Source of the DNA: Acinetobacter sp. C32I
Lineage (GTDB): Bacteria; Pseudomonadota; Gammaproteobacteria; Pseudomonadales; Moraxellaceae
Reading direction: 5' to 3'
NCBI RefSeq assembly: GCF_023702715.1
Contig: NZ_CP098480.1
Location: 3,844,001-3,908,000 of the forward strand
DNA length: 64,000 nt
Position 1 is the first letter of the stretch, and each line of letters opens with the position of its first letter. Made by a program: the position numbers and the translations under genes. The notes beneath the pieces are model-generated. The model was not told the origin of the DNA. It made no database searches and saw only the letters and a list, made by a program, of their open reading frames with translations. Below, one piece after another: positions 8,718-18,032 of this stretch.

Positions 8718-9635
8718 TTAGAATTTAGATTTTGGTGCAGGTTTGAGGGCAGCAGGGGAGTTTTTAAATGTGGTAATGGCATTTCGAATCGCCGTAATTT
8801 TGGCTTGAGCTGCTTTTTCACCTTCTAAAATTGCTTCATTACTGGATTTCAGGTCTAAGGCACCAAGATGGCCGACTTTAGGCTGAATCACGACAGTGGC
8901 TTGACTGAGCTCTTCATTAATACTTTGTTGCCCCATAATATTAATGGTTTGGTCTAATAAGCCCCACATACTTAAAGGCTTGCCACCGACTGGACGTGCG
9001 GAGATATCTACTGCAATCACGATATCGGCCCCCATATCTTTGGCTGTTTTCACGGGAATAGGGCTGACGAGGCCACCATCCACGTATTTGGTATTGCCAA
9101 TCACTGCAGGCACAAATACGTTTGGAATACTGCATGAAGCACGAACTGCTTGTCCGGCATTGCCTTTAATAAACTCAGCTTTTTTCCCATTATCTAAACG
9201 GGTTGCGACTGCAGCAAAACGAATTGGGAATTGCTCAATCGGTTTATTGCTCACTTGCGTATTTACATAATTTTGTAGCTTTTGGCCAAGGATAATACCT
9301 TGACTATTTAAAGTTAAATCACGTAAATCTGACTCTTGCAGTTTCAATGCCAGATTCTGCATTTGATAAGGGGTTTGACCACTGGCATAAATACTGCCCA
9401 CGAAGCTTCCCGCACTGGTGCCTGTCACGATTTTGGCTTTAATACCATGCGACTCTAGTACTTTGATCACACCAATATGGGCAAAGCCTTTGGCACCACC
9501 GCCTCCCAGTGCGAGTGCAATGACAGGTTCACGCGCTTTAATCGCCGTAGTTTGAGGTGTTTTCTTTACTGTTTGATCACAACCAAATAAAGCGAGACTC
9601 AGTACAGCCAAGCAAGACAGTCGAGCAATTTTCAT
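8718..9635 (-). CDS. Patatin-like phospholipase, lipoprotein
   Basis: A 305-residue patatin-domain protein with a lipoprotein signal: the hydrophobic N-terminus ends in LALFGC, so Cys19 is the likely lipidated residue. The oxyanion-hole loop GGGGAKG is at 44-50, the nucleophile elbow GTSAG has Ser74, and the catalytic Asp186 is in YVDGGL. This is the short RssA/YchK-like class, predicted to be an acyl hydrolase at the cell envelope. The frame stays open upstream to 9674, but that start would hide the signal peptide behind 13 extra residues, so ATG 9635 is chosen. An acyltransferase gene lies upstream on the same strand. Confidence 0.85.
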   Translation of the reverse strand: MKIARLSCLAVLSLALFGCDQTVKKTPQTTAIKAREPVIALALGGGGAKGFAHIGVIKVLESHGIKAKIVTGTSAGSFVGSIYASGQTPYQMQNLALKLQESDLRDLTLNSQGIILGQKLQNYVNTQVSNKPIEQFPIRFAAVATRLDNGKKAEFIKGNAGQAVRASCSIPNVFVPAVIGNTKYVDGGLVSPIPVKTAKDMGADIVIAVDISARPVGGKPLSMWGLLDQTINIMGQQSINEELSQATVVIQPKVGHLGALDLKSSNEAILEGEKAAQAKITAIRNAITTFKNSPAALKPAPKSKF

Positions 9636-9698
9636 ATCAAGTGCAGATAAAATGAACAAAAAAGATGGGCACATCAGACCAGATTTGCCCTTAATTTT

Positions 9699-10325
9699 CT
9701 AGTTTTTTTTCACAAGTTTTTGTAAGGGTTCAGCCAGCCAGTCTGGGTTTTTCGGCGAGAAGTGACCGACATAACGCTGCATGATTTGTTCAAGATCCTG
9801 CTGATAGTGACCCGTCGGGGTAAAGGCACCTAAACAATAAATGGTTTTGTGATCATAATCAAAGGCAAACATTACGATAGGAATACCAGCGGCATGGGCG
9901 ATGTGATAAAAGCCGCTTTTCATTTTTTCAGCTTTTTTACGGGTGCCTTCTGGCGCCATTCCGATCCAGATTTTATCGTGTTGATGAATCGTGGCGACGA
10001 CCTGTTCAGTAAGCCCGTGAGTACTATCCCGATGCACAGGAATCAATCCCGCCCAGTTTAAAAGCGGCTTCAAAGCTGGTTTAAATAAAGTATCTTTACC
10101 TAAAACCGTAATTTTTAAACCTAGACCGCCAATAGCGAGAAAGCCATACCAACCATCAATATTGGAAGTATGTGGTGAGATTATGGCAACAGCTTTGGGT
10201 AGATTGGGAATCTCACCAACAACCGTCCAGCCTTGACTGAGAAAAAGTTTTTTGCACAATGCACGACTATAAGCGTTACCACGTTGTGGAACTAGCGGAG
10301 GTAAATCTGGAAAATGTTGCGGCAT
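9699..10325 (-). CDS. Lysophospholipid acyltransferase family protein (PlsC-like)
   Basis: A 208-residue soluble-looking PlsC-superfamily protein. The catalytic H(x4)D motif is at His52-Asp57 (PHTSNID), and the substrate motif APEGTR, with Glu126, is near 124-129. It probably moves an acyl chain onto a lysophospholipid or related acceptor at the membrane surface. It lacks the long hydrophobic helices of housekeeping PlsC, so it is likely an accessory enzyme. A patatin lipase gene follows on the same strand, which suggests a deacylation/reacylation pair; that link is inference. Confidence 0.8.
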   Translation of the reverse strand: MPQHFPDLPPLVPQRGNAYSRALCKKLFLSQGWTVVGEIPNLPKAVAIISPHTSNIDGWYGFLAIGGLGLKITVLGKDTLFKPALKPLLNWAGLIPVHRDSTHGLTEQVVATIHQHDKIWIGMAPEGTRKKAEKMKSGFYHIAHAAGIPIVMFAFDYDHKTIYCLGAFTPTGHYQQDLEQIMQRYVGHFSPKNPDWLAEPLQKLVKKN

Positions 10326-10469
10326 AAATCACGATATGTAATGACAACTACAATTATGTTAAACACTCATGACAGTGTCTGCATTGGCAAAAAATAAGAT
10401 TTTATTGCCTTGCTGATGAAAGGATTAGATACTTGAGCGACTTTATCGTACAGCCATGGAAAACTCGGA

Positions 10470-11717
10470 ATGCTTAATCTTCGACAGATTTACATTTTAT
10501 TGTTTTCTTTGTATTGGGCGCAGGGTTTGCCTGTTGGCTTTATGACGCATGCATTGCCGGTGATTTTAAGGGCACAGGGGGTATCGCTGGCACATATAGG
10601 TGGTTTTGGTTTATTGATGTTACCTTGGTCGATCAAGATATTTTGGGCCGCCTACGTAGATCGTTTGGGTATCTCTCGATTGGGACATTATCGTAGTTGG
10701 ATCATTCCAACCCAACTATCTAGCGTTATTATTCTGATTGTTCTCTCATTTTTTCCGATTCAATCCTTAGATCAGCCGATTTATTTATTGGTTTTCTTTG
10801 GTTTATTGCTAATCATGAATTTAACTGGTGCAACTCAAGACATCGCAACCGATGGCTTGGCTGTTAATTTACTCAAAAGTGATCAACAGCATTGGGGCAA
10901 TACCTTTCAGGTGATTGGATCGCGCTTGGGGTTTATTGTCGGTGGGGGAGCTGTACTTTGGTGTTTGGATTGGCTGGATTGGCAAAAGACTTTTCTGGCT
11001 TTGGCTGCATTGGTGTTGGTCAATACCTTGCCAGTTCTGTTTTATCGAGAACCTCAACATCAAAGTAAAGTTGCACTCCAACACGCCAGCTCACAATCCT
11101 TTATACAGGCAGTCAAAAGCTATTTAAATTATTTCCAGTCGTCTCCAGAGTTAAAAGCATGGTTACTGGTATTGATCAGTTTTAAAGTGGCTGATGGTTT
11201 AGCGGGGCCTTTATTGAAACCATTGATGGTGGATATGGGATTGAATTTCACTCAGATTGGGGTGTTTATTACCATGTTTGGAGCGGTTGCTGCATTATTG
11301 GGGGCGGCTGTCGCTGGACTATTATTAAAATATTTCTCGAGAAGCTCTTGTTTAATCGTGTTCTCATTTTTGAAATTGATCAGTTTGGGGGCCTATGCCG
11401 TTCTCGGCTATGCCTACGAATCACAGTTTCAAATTGCGCCACTTTGGTTGTATGTGATAAATGCGGTTGAAGATGCCTGTTCTGCAATGCTGCTGGTGGT
11501 GATGCTGACACTGGTCATGCAATATAGTCGTAAACACTTTGCAGGAACGGACTTTACCTTTCAGGTCTCAATTATGGCAACGGTCAGTGGTTTGTTGTAT
11601 TTATTCAGTGGTGTGGTGGGCGACTGGCTGGGCTATGCGGATTATTTGCTGGTGATCTGCGTCATTGCAATACTGTGTTTGAGTCCGATCTTTTATTGGA
11701 AAAATAAAGCAAGATAA
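10470..11717 (+). CDS. MFS transporter, AmpG / RhtX-FptX-like
   Basis: A 415-residue major facilitator with about 12 spans. The opening YWAQGLPVGFMTHALPVILR and the LPWSIKIFWAAYVDR loop match the AmpG / acetyl-CoA transporter (PAT) branch. The motif TGATQDIATDGLAV near residue 115 is also typical. AmpG imports anhydromuropeptides, while RhtX/FptX relatives import siderophores. No siderophore or cell-wall-recycling gene is adjacent, so the substrate stays open. It is divergent from the acyltransferase gene. Confidence 0.75.
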   Translation: MLNLRQIYILLFSLYWAQGLPVGFMTHALPVILRAQGVSLAHIGGFGLLMLPWSIKIFWAAYVDRLGISRLGHYRSWIIPTQLSSVIILIVLSFFPIQSLDQPIYLLVFFGLLLIMNLTGATQDIATDGLAVNLLKSDQQHWGNTFQVIGSRLGFIVGGGAVLWCLDWLDWQKTFLALAALVLVNTLPVLFYREPQHQSKVALQHASSQSFIQAVKSYLNYFQSSPELKAWLLVLISFKVADGLAGPLLKPLMVDMGLNFTQIGVFITMFGAVAALLGAAVAGLLLKYFSRSSCLIVFSFLKLISLGAYAVLGYAYESQFQIAPLWLYVINAVEDACSAMLLVVMLTLVMQYSRKHFAGTDFTFQVSIMATVSGLLYLFSGVVGDWLGYADYLLVICVIAILCLSPIFYWKNKAR

Positions 11718-12063
11718 AGGTCACTTTTTATTACAATTTTTGTGTTTAAAAGACGTATATTGAAATAAAAAACTGAGCACATGACTCGGCTTATATAGGA
11801 ATAGGATGATTTTCGTCGGATTTTATCATTTTATGAATATAGAGAATTCTGTGAATAAAAATAAAGAAATATTACGATAATTAATTGATATAGCAATTAA
11901 ATTCCCAGTGGATAATGTCTTAAATAGATCAATTAGAATGAATAAGTGAGTGTATAAAAATTAAACTTTAGTCGAAATTGGAATAAATTAATAAGATTTT
12001 AATCGTTTTGTCATATAAAGTTAATGTGTAGGATTTGTTACAAATTTAACCAGGATGTAAACA
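11718..12063 (+). promoter_or_regulatory. Porin leader region
   Basis: These 346 AT-rich bases hold no credible gene. They end in an AGGATG stretch about 8 nt before the porin ATG, which is the ribosome binding site. The promoter must lie here, but I see no distinctive operator. Confidence 0.4.
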
Positions 12064-13170
12064 ATGAAAATCAAAATTGTAACAGCAGCAGTGCTTAGTC
12101 TGCTTGCAACAACCACATTTGCAGCACCAACATTTTATGGTGAAATTGATGCCAGTGTTGATTATTTACCAGAAAAAAATGCCACTAAATCAAACAAAGA
12201 TGTTTGGGAAATCAGTTCCAACAGTTCATTCGTTGGGATTAAAGGCGATGAAAAACTGACTGAGCGTTTAAGTGCCGTCTATGCCATCGAATGGGCATTT
12301 AATGCCGATGGCGATGGTGACGACTGGAGCAAGCGTAACCGTTTTGTTGGTTTAAAAGATGCGCAACTAGGTACATTGAAAATTGGTGCACATGATACGC
12401 CATTAAAGCAATTATCGAGTACCGTCGATACATTTAATAATTATGTTGCCAACAAGGCCGATATCACTGGTATTTTCACCGGTGAGAACCGCGTATCGAA
12501 TGTGGTTGTCTATGAATCTCCAGCTGTGAAATTACTGGATGGTGCATTTAAATTTAATGCATTACTTGCGACTGGTGAATCAAGCGGTATTAAATCAGAC
12601 AAAGGTGTTGTTAAAACTGCGGGCCGTGGTTTAGGTGATGCATGGTCTGCATCTGTTACCTATGAAAACCCATTAGTGGTGGCGGGGATTGGTTATGACA
12701 AAGCCATTCCAAGTAACTTCCTTGGGCGTGGTTTCTTAAATGCTGCTGAGCCAGCAATTGCAGGCGGCAGTCTTTTTGCAGCGGCGAATACTGTACGTGC
12801 GATTGGTAAAGTAACGCCACTTGACGGTTTGGCGTTAAAAGCACTTTATCAGACTTCTGAAGTTGAAAAAGCAGAAGGTAATGCAGCAGGTTCTGAAAAT
12901 ATTGATGATGCACAGGGCTGGTTAGTGGGTGCAGAATATAACATTCCGCAAGCCAAAAACTGGACGGTAAAAGGTCAATATAGCCAGAATGATACTAGCT
13001 TTAAAACCAATACTGCCGATTTTAAAGCGAAGCAAATTATTGCTGGTGCGGATTATGCTTTTAACAAACAAGTTAAAACTTATGGTTATGCAGGTTATCT
13101 AACGCTTGAACAAGCAAGCAAAAAGGATAAACAACCTGTTGCTGGACTAGGTTTGGAATTTAAGTTCTAA
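12064..13170 (+). CDS. Outer-membrane porin (general Gram-negative porin type)
   Basis: A 368-residue beta-barrel porin. Residues 1-20 are a signal peptide cleaved near TTFAA. The mature part starts with PTFYGEIDASVDY, alternates polar and hydrophobic residues, has the SSFVGIKGDEKLTERLSA pattern of the Neisseria/Burkholderia porin family, and ends LGLEFKF with the terminal Phe needed for BamA recognition. It should be a trimeric channel for small hydrophilic solutes. The gene is monocistronic with a strong terminator. Confidence 0.85.
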   Translation: MKIKIVTAAVLSLLATTTFAAPTFYGEIDASVDYLPEKNATKSNKDVWEISSNSSFVGIKGDEKLTERLSAVYAIEWAFNADGDGDDWSKRNRFVGLKDAQLGTLKIGAHDTPLKQLSSTVDTFNNYVANKADITGIFTGENRVSNVVVYESPAVKLLDGAFKFNALLATGESSGIKSDKGVVKTAGRGLGDAWSASVTYENPLVVAGIGYDKAIPSNFLGRGFLNAAEPAIAGGSLFAAANTVRAIGKVTPLDGLALKALYQTSEVEKAEGNAAGSENIDDAQGWLVGAEYNIPQAKNWTVKGQYSQNDTSFKTNTADFKAKQIIAGADYAFNKQVKTYGYAGYLTLEQASKKDKQPVAGLGLEFKF

Positions 13171-13184
13171 TTTATTTGTGTTAG

Positions 13185-13219
13185 AAAAAGCCCTTTAAGT
13201 TTGCTTAAAGGGCTTTTTT
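13185..13219 (+). terminator. Terminator after the porin gene
   Basis: A 15-bp perfect stem (right arm CTTAAAGGGCTTTTT, loop TTTG) ends in a T run, 15 nt after the porin stop. Confidence 0.9.
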
Positions 13220-13367
13220 GTTTATCTGGGATCGTAATAAGAGAAAAATTTAATCATCATAAAATTTATTTCATCAACTATAAAAATATGATCAGCGCTT
13301 TTAGATTGTATGGTTCATTTTACTTTGGAACAAAGCAATTCAGCAAATCTGCACACTTATTACAGGG

Positions 13368-13384
13368 TTTAAGTGATTTTTAAG
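13368..13384 (+). promoter_or_regulatory. Putative PmrA box upstream of pmrC
   Basis: TTTAAG-TGATT-TTTAAG is a direct repeat of TTAA-core half-sites with 5-nt spacing. It matches the PmrA-box form (HTTAAD-N5-HTTAAD) known from enteric PmrA. It ends about 50 nt before the pmrC start, which suits autoregulation of pmrCAB. Confidence 0.7.
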
Positions 13385-13433
13385 TTTTTATTCTTATTTT
13401 TAAAAAAGCAAAGAAAATTATTTTTAGACCGTG

Positions 13434-15077
13434 ATGCCTATGTTGCTACAAAAAACCATGCCTAGATCGATTTCACTCCTGACCTTCAATGTGTTACTTG
13501 CAATTTGGTTGGGTGTATTTCTGAATATTGCATTTTATCAAAAGATGCAAGCCTTAACGCCCTATACAGGACTTAAGGCTGGGCTATTTGTGGCTGCTTC
13601 AGTGGGTGTCGTGACAGCGTTATACTTATTTACTTTACAGATTTTAAATTGGAAATGGACGGCAAAGCCAATTGCAATTGCTTTGATATTTATTGGTGGT
13701 TTTGCAGCCTATGCGGTGAATACTCTAGGCGTTTGGATTACTGCTGACCAAATCCAAAATATGATGCAAACCAATATTGCTGAGGCTCGCGATACTTGGT
13801 CTTGGCGTTTGGTGGTTTGGGTCATCGGGATGATCATTCTACCGATTTTCGTGATTATAAAAGTTCAGTTAAAGCCAGAGTCAGGGGGGAAGCAATTCTT
13901 TAAAAAAATAATGGCATCGTTTGTTTCCTTAATGCTTGTTTGTGGTTTGCTATTTATTTTCTATGTCGATTTTGCTGCAATCTTTCGTGAAAATCGTGAA
14001 TTAAAAGGCATGATTTCCCCGCAAAATATGATTGCTGCATCGGTATCTTATTATAAAAAGAAAGCACCTAAAGAGAATTTACCTCTCGTGCATTACGGTG
14101 AAGATGCACAAGTTTCTCAACCCCCAAAAGGTGCACCTAAACTAATGGTGTTGGTGGTGGGTGAAACAGCGCGTGCGGAAAATTTTTCTTTAAATGGTTA
14201 TGCAAAAGAGACCAATCCTAAGTTATCTAAACAAGATATTTTGAATTTCTCTCAGGTGAGTTCATGTGGTACTGCAACGGCAGTGTCCGTACCGTGTATG
14301 TTCTCAGGTATGCAAAGGGTGGATTATGATGAGCGTTTAGCTAGCCATAGAGAAGGGCTACTGGATATTGCAAAACGTGCGGGTTACCAAGTCACTTGGA
14401 TTGATAATAATTCAAGTTGTAAAGGGACATGTGATCGGATTGGAGAATATAAAATTCCAGAATCGATCAAGCAGAAATGGTGTAAGGATGGTGAATGTCT
14501 GGATGATATTTTGATTGATAGCCTGAAAGCTTATCTTCAAACGATTCCAAAAGATGATAAACGTCCGCAATTGGTGGTCTTGCACCAAATGGGGAGTCAT
14601 GGTCCAGCTTATTATAAGCGTGCACCTGAGGAATTTCGTGTGTTTAAGCCAACTTGTGATACCAATGCGATTCAGGGATGCACTCAAGAAGCTTTAATCA
14701 ATACTTATGACAATACCTTGCTTTATACTGATTATGTTCTAGATTCATTGATCAATACATTAAAAAATACTACGCAATATCAAACAGGTTTGTGGTATTT
14801 ATCTGATCATGGTGAATCAACGGGTGAAAGTGGCATGTATTTGCATGGTGCGCCTTATGCGATTGCACCGAGCCAGCAGACACATGTTCCAATGTTGATG
14901 TGGTTTTCTAGTGCATGGCAGCAAAAGGCAAGCAAGCAAATCAAATGTTTGGCACAACAAAGTAAAAATAAACTCAGTCAGGATAATTTATTCCCAACGA
15001 TGCTCAGTTTGCTTGATATTAAAACTAAAGTAATTAATCCTAAAGATGACATGTTACAAACATGTCCTAAGCCATAA
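13434..15077 (+). CDS. pmrC: Lipid A phosphoethanolamine transferase PmrC (EptA)
   Basis: A 547-residue inner-membrane enzyme with five N-terminal transmembrane helices (to about residue 180) and a periplasmic sulfatase/alkaline-phosphatase-fold domain. The nucleophile is Thr280 in SCGTATAVSVPC, zinc ligand Glu244 lies in VGETARAE, and the late SDHGES motif gives further ligands. Paired cysteines match the disulfides of EptA. It adds phosphoethanolamine to lipid A phosphates and lowers polymyxin binding. ATG 13434 is preferred over the GTG just before it. It is the first gene of pmrCAB, behind a putative PmrA box. Confidence 0.95.
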   Translation: MPMLLQKTMPRSISLLTFNVLLAIWLGVFLNIAFYQKMQALTPYTGLKAGLFVAASVGVVTALYLFTLQILNWKWTAKPIAIALIFIGGFAAYAVNTLGVWITADQIQNMMQTNIAEARDTWSWRLVVWVIGMIILPIFVIIKVQLKPESGGKQFFKKIMASFVSLMLVCGLLFIFYVDFAAIFRENRELKGMISPQNMIAASVSYYKKKAPKENLPLVHYGEDAQVSQPPKGAPKLMVLVVGETARAENFSLNGYAKETNPKLSKQDILNFSQVSSCGTATAVSVPCMFSGMQRVDYDERLASHREGLLDIAKRAGYQVTWIDNNSSCKGTCDRIGEYKIPESIKQKWCKDGECLDDILIDSLKAYLQTIPKDDKRPQLVVLHQMGSHGPAYYKRAPEEFRVFKPTCDTNAIQGCTQEALINTYDNTLLYTDYVLDSLINTLKNTTQYQTGLWYLSDHGESTGESGMYLHGAPYAIAPSQQTHVPMLMWFSSAWQQKASKQIKCLAQQSKNKLSQDNLFPTMLSLLDIKTKVINPKDDMLQTCPKP

Positions 15078-15091
15078 GGTGAAGTGAAATC

Positions 15092-15769
15092 ATGACCAAG
15101 ATCTTGATGATAGAAGATGATTTTATGATCGCAGAGTCAACATTGACTTTATTGCGATATCATCAGTTTGACGTGGAATGGGTCAACAATGGGGTAGATG
15201 GATTGGCTTTGTTAACCAAACAGCCTTTTGATTTAATCTTGTTGGATTTAGGCCTACCTTTGATGGATGGGATGCAAATTCTTAAACAGATTCGTCAACG
15301 TAGTGCTGTTCCAGTCTTGATTATCTCTGCACGTGATCAACTGCAAAACCGTGTCGATGGATTGAATCAAGGCGCAGATGATTATCTGATCAAGCCATAT
15401 GAATTTGATGAACTGCTTGCAAGGATCAATGCCTTATTACGCCGTGGCAATAACGAGACGGCACAATTGAAGAGCTCGACTCAGCTATTAAAAAGTGGTG
15501 AGTTAACCCTAGATATAGAGCAACATTTAGCGACTTTTAAAGGACAGCAGATTGAACTTTCCAATCGTGAATGGGCAATCCTGATTCCAATGGTTTCTCA
15601 TCCCAACAAAATTTTCTCGAAAGCAAATCTTGAAGATAAGCTGTATGATTTTGATAGCGAAGTGACCAGTAATACCATTGAAGTCTATGTACACCATTTG
15701 CGCGCCAAACTTGGGAAAGACTTTATTCGTACGATTCGTGGCTTAGGTTATCGTTTGGGACAAGCTTAA
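15092..15769 (+). CDS. pmrA: Response regulator PmrA
   Basis: A 225-residue OmpR-class regulator. The receiver domain covers residues 1-115, with the acidic pocket Glu8-Asp9-Asp10, phospho-acceptor Asp52 in LILLDLGLPLMDG, and Lys101 in LIKPYEF. The winged-helix DNA-binding domain covers about 130-223. It lies 14 nt after pmrC and just before pmrB. PmrA activates pmrC and is itself switched by PmrB. Two putative PmrA boxes flank this locus. Confidence 0.95.
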   Translation: MTKILMIEDDFMIAESTLTLLRYHQFDVEWVNNGVDGLALLTKQPFDLILLDLGLPLMDGMQILKQIRQRSAVPVLIISARDQLQNRVDGLNQGADDYLIKPYEFDELLARINALLRRGNNETAQLKSSTQLLKSGELTLDIEQHLATFKGQQIELSNREWAILIPMVSHPNKIFSKANLEDKLYDFDSEVTSNTIEVYVHHLRAKLGKDFIRTIRGLGYRLGQA

Positions 15770-15773
15770 ATTG

Positions 15774-17138
15774 ATGAAAGCAACTAGGTACTATTCACTC
15801 AAGAAAAGGCTGATTTGGGGGACATCCATTTTCAGTATTGTACTGGGTTGTTTTCTGATTTTGGCCGCTTATAAAGTTTCATTGCATGAAGTCGATGAAA
15901 TTTTAGATACCCAAATGCAATATATGGCTGAGCGCTCGACCTTACAGCCACTCACTCCAACGGCTAGTCGGGTTGAGCTACATCGCACTTATCATGAAGA
16001 AGATTTGTTGATTGATATTTGGGCCTATAAAGATCAGAGTCATTTATGGCATCAAACGCATTTACTGGTTCCGCCTGTGAAGCAGGCTGGTTTTTATATG
16101 CAAAACACACCACAAGGGAAGTGGCGTGTTTATGTGATTCCATTAAAAGATTTCCAGATTCAGGTGAGCCAACAGGAACAGGTACGTAAGGTTTTTGCAT
16201 TGGAGCTGGCAGGGAGTATGTTTATTCCTTATCTACTTCTACTACCCATCGCAATTATTGTACTGGCATTTATTATTAGTTTGAGTTTAAAGCCCTTAGA
16301 TGATTTTAAAGCTGAGCTGACGCAACGTGATTCGGATGGTTTGGTACCAATTGACAGCAGTGAGTATCCACAAGAATTACAACCAACGATTGAAGAAATG
16401 AACCGTTTATTTGAACGGATTCAACATGCACAGACGGAACAAAAGCAATTTATTGCCGATGCCGCGCATGAGTTGAGAACACCAGTGACTGCGCTGAATT
16501 TGCAAACTCGAATTTTGATCAGTCAATTTCCAGAACATGAGGCTTTGCAAAATCTGAGCAAAGGTTTAGCTCGTATTCAACATTTGGTCACGCAGTTGTT
16601 AGCCTTGGCGAAACAGGATGTTGCACTGAGTCTGATTGAGCCAAATACAAATTTTAGGTTGAATGATGTTGCTTTAAATTGTGTTGAGCAGTTGGTGAAT
16701 CTGGCGATGCAAAAGGAAATCGATTTAGGTTTTGAACGTAATGATCCAATTGAAATGCAGAGCCTTGAGTCAACGGTACACTCAATTATATTTAATCTGA
16801 TTGATAATGCGATCAAATATACGCCTTATCAGGGGGTGATCAATATCTCAGTGTATAGTGATGCGGATGATTTTGCTTATATTCAAATTGAAGACAGCGG
16901 TACAGGAATCGATCCTGAACAATACGACAAAGTTCTGAAACGTTTTTATCGCGTGCACCATCACTTAGAAGTGGGCAGTGGACTTGGACTTTCAATCGTT
17001 GATAAAGCCACGCAACGTTTAGGTGGAATTTTGACTTTATCTCGAAGTATTGAATTAGGTGGCTTGAGCGTATTGGTGAAATTACCAAAAAAACTTGCGC
17101 ATCATGAGCAACATGGAAATCCAGAAAAATATACTTAA
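15774..17138 (+). CDS. pmrB: Sensor histidine kinase PmrB
   Basis: A 454-residue membrane sensor kinase. TM1 lies near residues 10-30 and TM2 near 145-165, with a periplasmic sensor loop of about 110 residues between them. A HAMP-like linker follows, then the DHp box DAAHELRTPVTAL with phospho-acceptor His232, and the ATPase domain with N box NLIDNAIKYT, DSGTGI and GSGLGLSIV. ATG 15774 lies 4 nt past the pmrA stop; the TTG at 15771 is less likely. In Acinetobacter, mutations in this kinase are a known route to colistin resistance. No defect is visible here, but there is no reference to compare. Confidence 0.93.
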   Translation: MKATRYYSLKKRLIWGTSIFSIVLGCFLILAAYKVSLHEVDEILDTQMQYMAERSTLQPLTPTASRVELHRTYHEEDLLIDIWAYKDQSHLWHQTHLLVPPVKQAGFYMQNTPQGKWRVYVIPLKDFQIQVSQQEQVRKVFALELAGSMFIPYLLLLPIAIIVLAFIISLSLKPLDDFKAELTQRDSDGLVPIDSSEYPQELQPTIEEMNRLFERIQHAQTEQKQFIADAAHELRTPVTALNLQTRILISQFPEHEALQNLSKGLARIQHLVTQLLALAKQDVALSLIEPNTNFRLNDVALNCVEQLVNLAMQKEIDLGFERNDPIEMQSLESTVHSIIFNLIDNAIKYTPYQGVINISVYSDADDFAYIQIEDSGTGIDPEQYDKVLKRFYRVHHHLEVGSGLGLSIVDKATQRLGGILTLSRSIELGGLSVLVKLPKKLAHHEQHGNPEKYT

Positions 17139-17142
17139 AGCT

Positions 17143-17958
17143 TTAATTAGATTCGGTACTTGTTTCGGCTTGTTGTTTCAGATAGCGCAGGAATAACACA
17201 CATTTCTGGATACGTTTGCCATCATTGCCAACTTTGCTGACATTGAAACGCAGTACCCAATTTAAACGCTTACCGACCTTGCAAATATCTTTATAGACTT
17301 GAGGTTCATCCAGCAAAGCTTGATAGAGCAATTGGCTGGCTGGTTCGAGTCGTTCAAATTCAAAATGGTAAGCGGTTGAGAAAATAAACAGTAACCAGTC
17401 CCGCACAAAACAATCATGCAAGCTAAGCACATCTCGTGGGTCTGTTTCAAAATCAATAAAAGTAAACTGATTTTGTTCATCGACCAAAATATTACGCGCA
17501 AAGGCTTCACTTAAATAACCTTCGTCTGCATGCAGTTGGCGAATAGACTGAATGGCTTGATGAAACAAATCGAATTGTTGTTCAGGATGATGCTTTAGAC
17601 TGGCAATCTTCTGATCTAGCTGACTCACAGAACTTTGACGTTGTGAGCCGACATCTTCAAGTAAAATGCCTTTTTTTGAGAGCGCCAATACATTTGGCGT
17701 TGAAATCCCCAAAGCTTTGAGTTGTTGGATGCGCTTGAATTCACATTGGATTGCAGCAGATCCACCTTGATTGGGAACAGGGGTAATTGAACCTAAATTG
17801 AATATTTTGGCTAACCATTTGAGTGGTGTATATAACCATAAACCATGACGTTCAGATGCTTTTTTAAGCCATACTTTACGGGAATCTAGTTCATAAGATT
17901 GAATAGAGTCAGATTGAGTCGTTAAAGTGGATTCTAAAAACCTTTGATAGTCAGACAT
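17143..17958 (-). CDS. BUD32/Kdo-kinase-like protein kinase-fold protein
   Basis: A 271-residue protein with a degenerate protein-kinase fold of the RIO/BUD32/lipopolysaccharide-kinase type. VWLKKA (Lys32 or Lys33) is the likely ATP lysine, EFKRIQQL gives the C-helix Glu73, LLEDVG is the hinge, ARNILVD gives the catalytic-loop Asn156, and FIDFETD gives the metal-binding Asp169. The HRD loop is altered (LSEAFARN). It converges on pmrB with a 4-nt gap and lies downstream of a PAP2 gene that has PmrA-like boxes. A role in phosphorylating core sugar or a lipid is plausible but unproven. Confidence 0.65.
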   Translation of the reverse strand: MSDYQRFLESTLTTQSDSIQSYELDSRKVWLKKASERHGLWLYTPLKWLAKIFNLGSITPVPNQGGSAAIQCEFKRIQQLKALGISTPNVLALSKKGILLEDVGSQRQSSVSQLDQKIASLKHHPEQQFDLFHQAIQSIRQLHADEGYLSEAFARNILVDEQNQFTFIDFETDPRDVLSLHDCFVRDWLLFIFSTAYHFEFERLEPASQLLYQALLDEPQVYKDICKVGKRLNWVLRFNVSKVGNDGKRIQKCVLFLRYLKQQAETSTESN

Positions 17959-17981
17959 ACGGCAACAAAAATAATCCTAAT

Positions 17982-18023
17982 GTGAGCGTCAAACGTACTC
18001 GTTGTTTGAGTACGGGCGTTCAC
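17982..18023 (-). other. Hairpin in the PAP2-kinase intergenic region
   Basis: A perfect 7-bp stem CGTACTC/GAGTACG with loop GTTGTTT is extended by further imperfect pairing (GTGAGCGT on one side, GGCGTTCAC on the other). It nearly fills the gap between the PAP2 stop and the kinase start. On the minus strand it is followed by ATTAGGATTATTTTTG, a weak U-tract, so it may be a partial terminator or processing site within the operon. Confidence 0.5.
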
Positions 18024-18032
18024 TTTACCACA

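Noticed and set aside
13201..13383. A 60-codon plus-strand reading frame between the porin and pmrC
   Set aside because: It begins inside the porin terminator and overlaps the PmrA-type box; composition is intergenic.
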